Shown here: positions 62,318 to 64,000 of the stretch, in pieces
Numbering within the stretch: position 1 is the first letter of the stretch
Layout: every line of letters starts with the position of its first letter
NCBI GenBank assembly: GCA_030528125.1
Contig: JAUMZM010000001.1
Location: forward strand, 32,285 to 96,284
Source of the DNA: Tissierellia bacterium
GTDB lineage: Bacteria > Bacillota > Clostridia > Tissierellales > Peptoniphilaceae
Direction of reading: 5' to 3'
Length of the DNA: 64,000 nucleotides
Position numbers and translations under genes: made by a program
The notes under the pieces: model-generated
Database searches by the model: none
What the model saw: only the letters and a program-made list of their open reading frames with translations
Told to the model about the DNA's origin: nothing

Positions 62318-62345
62318 AATATACTAGCTATTTTTTAAAATGCAA
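62318..62345 (-). promoter_or_regulatory. hsp20 operon promoter
   Basis: On the minus strand, TTGCAT (62340-62345), a 16-bp spacer and TATATT (62318-62323). The start is predicted near 62311, just upstream of CIRCE. Confidence 0.75.
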
Positions 62346-62388
62346 GTTTGTAATTATAATTTGTAATAAAAAATTACCGGTAATAAAT

Positions 62389-62417
62389 TTGAAAAAGTTT
62401 TCTATTTGATATATACT
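62389..62417 (+). promoter_or_regulatory. cstA promoter
   Basis: TTGAAA (62389-62394), a 17-bp spacer and TATACT (62412-62417). Confidence 0.75.
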
Positions 62418-62447
62418 TAGTTTTGAAATAAATTATTAGGAGGAAAT

Positions 62448-63902
62448 ATGGCTTTATTTATTATCGGTATAGTCATTCTCTTTGTTGGAGCTTTTTTCTA
62501 TTCTAAATTTGTAGAAAAACAAATTGATCCAGATGATAGAGAAACTCCAGCTGTAAAAAAGAGTGATGGACTTGATTATGTTGCAATGAGCAAAAAGAAA
62601 AACTGGCTTATTGAATTATTAAATATTGCAGGTACAGGACCTATATTAGGACCTATACAAGGAATTTTGTTTGGACCTATTGCTTTTATTGCAATACCTT
62701 TGGGAAATATTTTTGCAGGAAGTGTACACGATTATTTTAATGGAATGATTTCTATGAGAAATGGTGGTGCTCAAATTCCAAGACTTGTAAATAAGTACTT
62801 AGGTACTGGAGCAAAGAGAGTATATAATGTTATCATAGCTATTTTATTATTACTTACAGGAGTTGTATTTATATATACACCTGGAGACTTGATTGCAAAT
62901 GATGTTTTGGGAATGGCACCTCAAGGAAAAACTATCGTTATTATCTATACATGTATCTTTGTATATTACATATTAAGTACAATCTTACCTATAGATAAGA
63001 TTATCGGAAGAATTTATCCTGTATTTGGACTTTTCTTAATAATATCTGCTATTGGAGTATTTATAGGTATTTTAAGATTTGGAAAAGGAAACATGGCTTT
63101 TGATGGATATGGATTGTTTGCAGAGCATCCTATGGGACAAAAGTTTATCCCATCTTTCTTTATAACAGTAGCATGCGGTATTTTATCTGGATTCCATGGT
63201 TCTCAATCAACATTGATTTCAAGAACTGTAAAAAGTGAGAAGGAAGGTATAGCTACTTTCTATACAGCAATGGTTGCTGAAGGATTCATTGCTATGTGCT
63301 GGGCAGGAGGAGCTATAGTTCTATTTTCATCAGGAAAAGCTGCTTTAGATACTAATGCTACTTTGATGGTTGGTAATATATCAAGAGAATTTATGGGAAA
63401 TATTGGAGGACTTCTAGCAATACTAGGTGTTATTGTTCTTCCTATTACAAGTGGTGATACTTGCTTTAGATCTCTTAGACTAATAATTGCAGAAGAATTT
63501 AACATTGATCAAAGAAATAAAGCAAAAAGAGTTATGATTGCTCTTATTATATTCATACCAGCAATTCTTATTCTTTACTTTGCAAAATCTAATCCAAATG
63601 GATTCAACATATTATGGAGATATTTTGGATTTACAAATCAGCTTGTATCTGTATTTGCACTTGCTATGGCTTCAAGCTATTTAATCGTAAACAAGAAGCA
63701 ATATCTTGTAACTTTGCTTCCAGGAGCATTCTATTGCTTTATAGTATTCTCATTTATTATAAGTGCAAAAGGAATTGGATTTGGAAGATCTCTTACAACA
63801 AGTTATATAATTGCAGCTATAATTACTGTTTTGTATATAGTTTCAATTATTAAGTATGCAAGAAATCAAAATGATAGAATTCAAAGCATTATACTAGAAT
63901 AA
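62448..63902 (+). CDS. cstA: CstA-family carbon starvation / peptide-pyruvate transporter (short form)
   Basis: A polytopic membrane protein of 484 residues with about twelve helices. The CstA signature is clear: LNIAGTGPILGPIQGILFGPIAF, GSVHDYFNGMISMRNGGAQIP, CGILSGFHGSQSTLISRTVKSE and a GDTCFRSLRLIIAEEF block. E. coli CstA is about 700 residues; this short form lacks the C-terminal extension but keeps the core. The family imports peptides or pyruvate. The ribosome binding site is AGGAGG. It is monocistronic and followed by two hairpins at the end of the window. Confidence 0.93.
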   Translation: MALFIIGIVILFVGAFFYSKFVEKQIDPDDRETPAVKKSDGLDYVAMSKKKNWLIELLNIAGTGPILGPIQGILFGPIAFIAIPLGNIFAGSVHDYFNGMISMRNGGAQIPRLVNKYLGTGAKRVYNVIIAILLLLTGVVFIYTPGDLIANDVLGMAPQGKTIVIIYTCIFVYYILSTILPIDKIIGRIYPVFGLFLIISAIGVFIGILRFGKGNMAFDGYGLFAEHPMGQKFIPSFFITVACGILSGFHGSQSTLISRTVKSEKEGIATFYTAMVAEGFIAMCWAGGAIVLFSSGKAALDTNATLMVGNISREFMGNIGGLLAILGVIVLPITSGDTCFRSLRLIIAEEFNIDQRNKAKRVMIALIIFIPAILILYFAKSNPNGFNILWRYFGFTNQLVSVFALAMASSYLIVNKKQYLVTLLPGAFYCFIVFSFIISAKGIGFGRSLTTSYIIAAIITVLYIVSIIKYARNQNDRIQSIILE

Positions 63903-63933
63903 AAGAATTATTTTAATATCAAATAGATTAAAA

Positions 63934-63992
63934 AGAGGTCTAAGACCTCTCAGAACGTAGACAAACCCAGCTTTTTGCTGGGTTTGTTTCTA
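63934..63992 (+). terminator. Two tandem hairpins after cstA
   Basis: AGAGGTC/GACCTCT (63934-63940 with 63944-63950), then an 11-bp stem ACAAACCCAGC/GCTGGGTTTGT (63961-63971 with 63977-63987) leading into a T-rich tract. The second is the stronger terminator. Its ACCCAGC arm resembles the terminator at 15082-15111. Confidence 0.8.
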
Positions 63993-64000
63993 CTATCTAA

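Overview
The window is AT-rich (roughly 30% G+C by eye) chromosomal DNA from a low-GC Gram-positive anaerobe. The gene content suggests a Peptoniphilaceae coccus such as Anaerococcus: fermentative enzymes (lactate dehydrogenase, pyruvate oxidase), T-box and preQ1 riboswitches, a CIRCE element, Rod/SEDS wall synthesis, tmk-darA-holB-ricT, and no respiratory chain. The genus is inferred from protein flavour; no rRNA is present. I see no phage, insertion sequence or CRISPR array. Almost everything is housekeeping, in short operons closed by clear intrinsic terminators.

Layout. 1-4.2 kb: the C-terminal end of a type I restriction R subunit cut by the window edge, then ldh, a DUF4298 protein, a patatin-like lipase and a membrane protein. 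4.2-6.7 kb (minus): an HD-domain protein and pyruvate oxidase. 6.9-9.8 kb: an ADP-ribosylation module, namely an FMN/ferredoxin protein, a zinc-type macrodomain, a SirTM-class sirtuin and a second FMN split-barrel protein. 10-15 kb: a DUF438/hemerythrin/PAS protein, a ClC antiporter, a membrane protein and a PadR-DUF2812 pair. 15.1-16.2 kb (minus): asnA. 16.3-22.6 kb: a phosphate operon pstS-C-A-B-phoU-phoP-phoR whose PstS is circularly permuted. 22.6-25.3 kb: a small acidic protein, dut, an anchored protein and rodA. 25.4-28.3 kb: nth, a HAD phosphatase, trmL and trxB. 28.4-35.7 kb: gap-pgk-tpiA-eno, then secG-rnr-smpB. 35.7-38.6 kb: a copper operon in which copA is fused in frame to copZ but keeps an internal ribosome binding site and start, followed by csoR. 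38.7-39.2 kb (minus): queT under a preQ1 riboswitch. 39.4-43.4 kb: a 2-hydroxyacid dehydrogenase and a T-box-controlled metNIQ. 43.4-50.4 kb: a C39-like lipoprotein, tRNA-Lys, acylphosphatase, a PC4/YdbC protein, then a phosphatase/SbcCD-like/CYTH cluster. 50.4-56.0 kb: the complete late pyrimidine operon pyrBICFKDE. 56.1-64 kb: a glucosaminidase, tpx, a BofA-like protein, rplY/ctc, tmk-darA-holB-ricT, a ferredoxin, two hsp20 genes and cstA.

How it works together. Glycolysis (gap to eno) feeds lactate dehydrogenase and pyruvate oxidase. Thiol peroxidase, thioredoxin reductase and the SirTM/macrodomain flavoprotein cluster plausibly meet the oxidant load. Regulation can be read from DNA at several points: a Met T-box, a preQ1-I riboswitch overlapping the queT ribosome binding site, CIRCE before hsp20, PhoP-type repeats before pstS, a WalR-type repeat before the glucosaminidase, PadR-type repeats in the padR promoter, and a possible CsoR operator before copA.

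The most interesting observations are the circularly permuted PstS, the CopA-CopZ fusion with an internal start, the macrodomain/SirTM locus with flavoprotein rather than lipoyl-carrier neighbours and a degenerate sirtuin zinc ribbon, and a probable ATT start for padR behind a duplicated operator.
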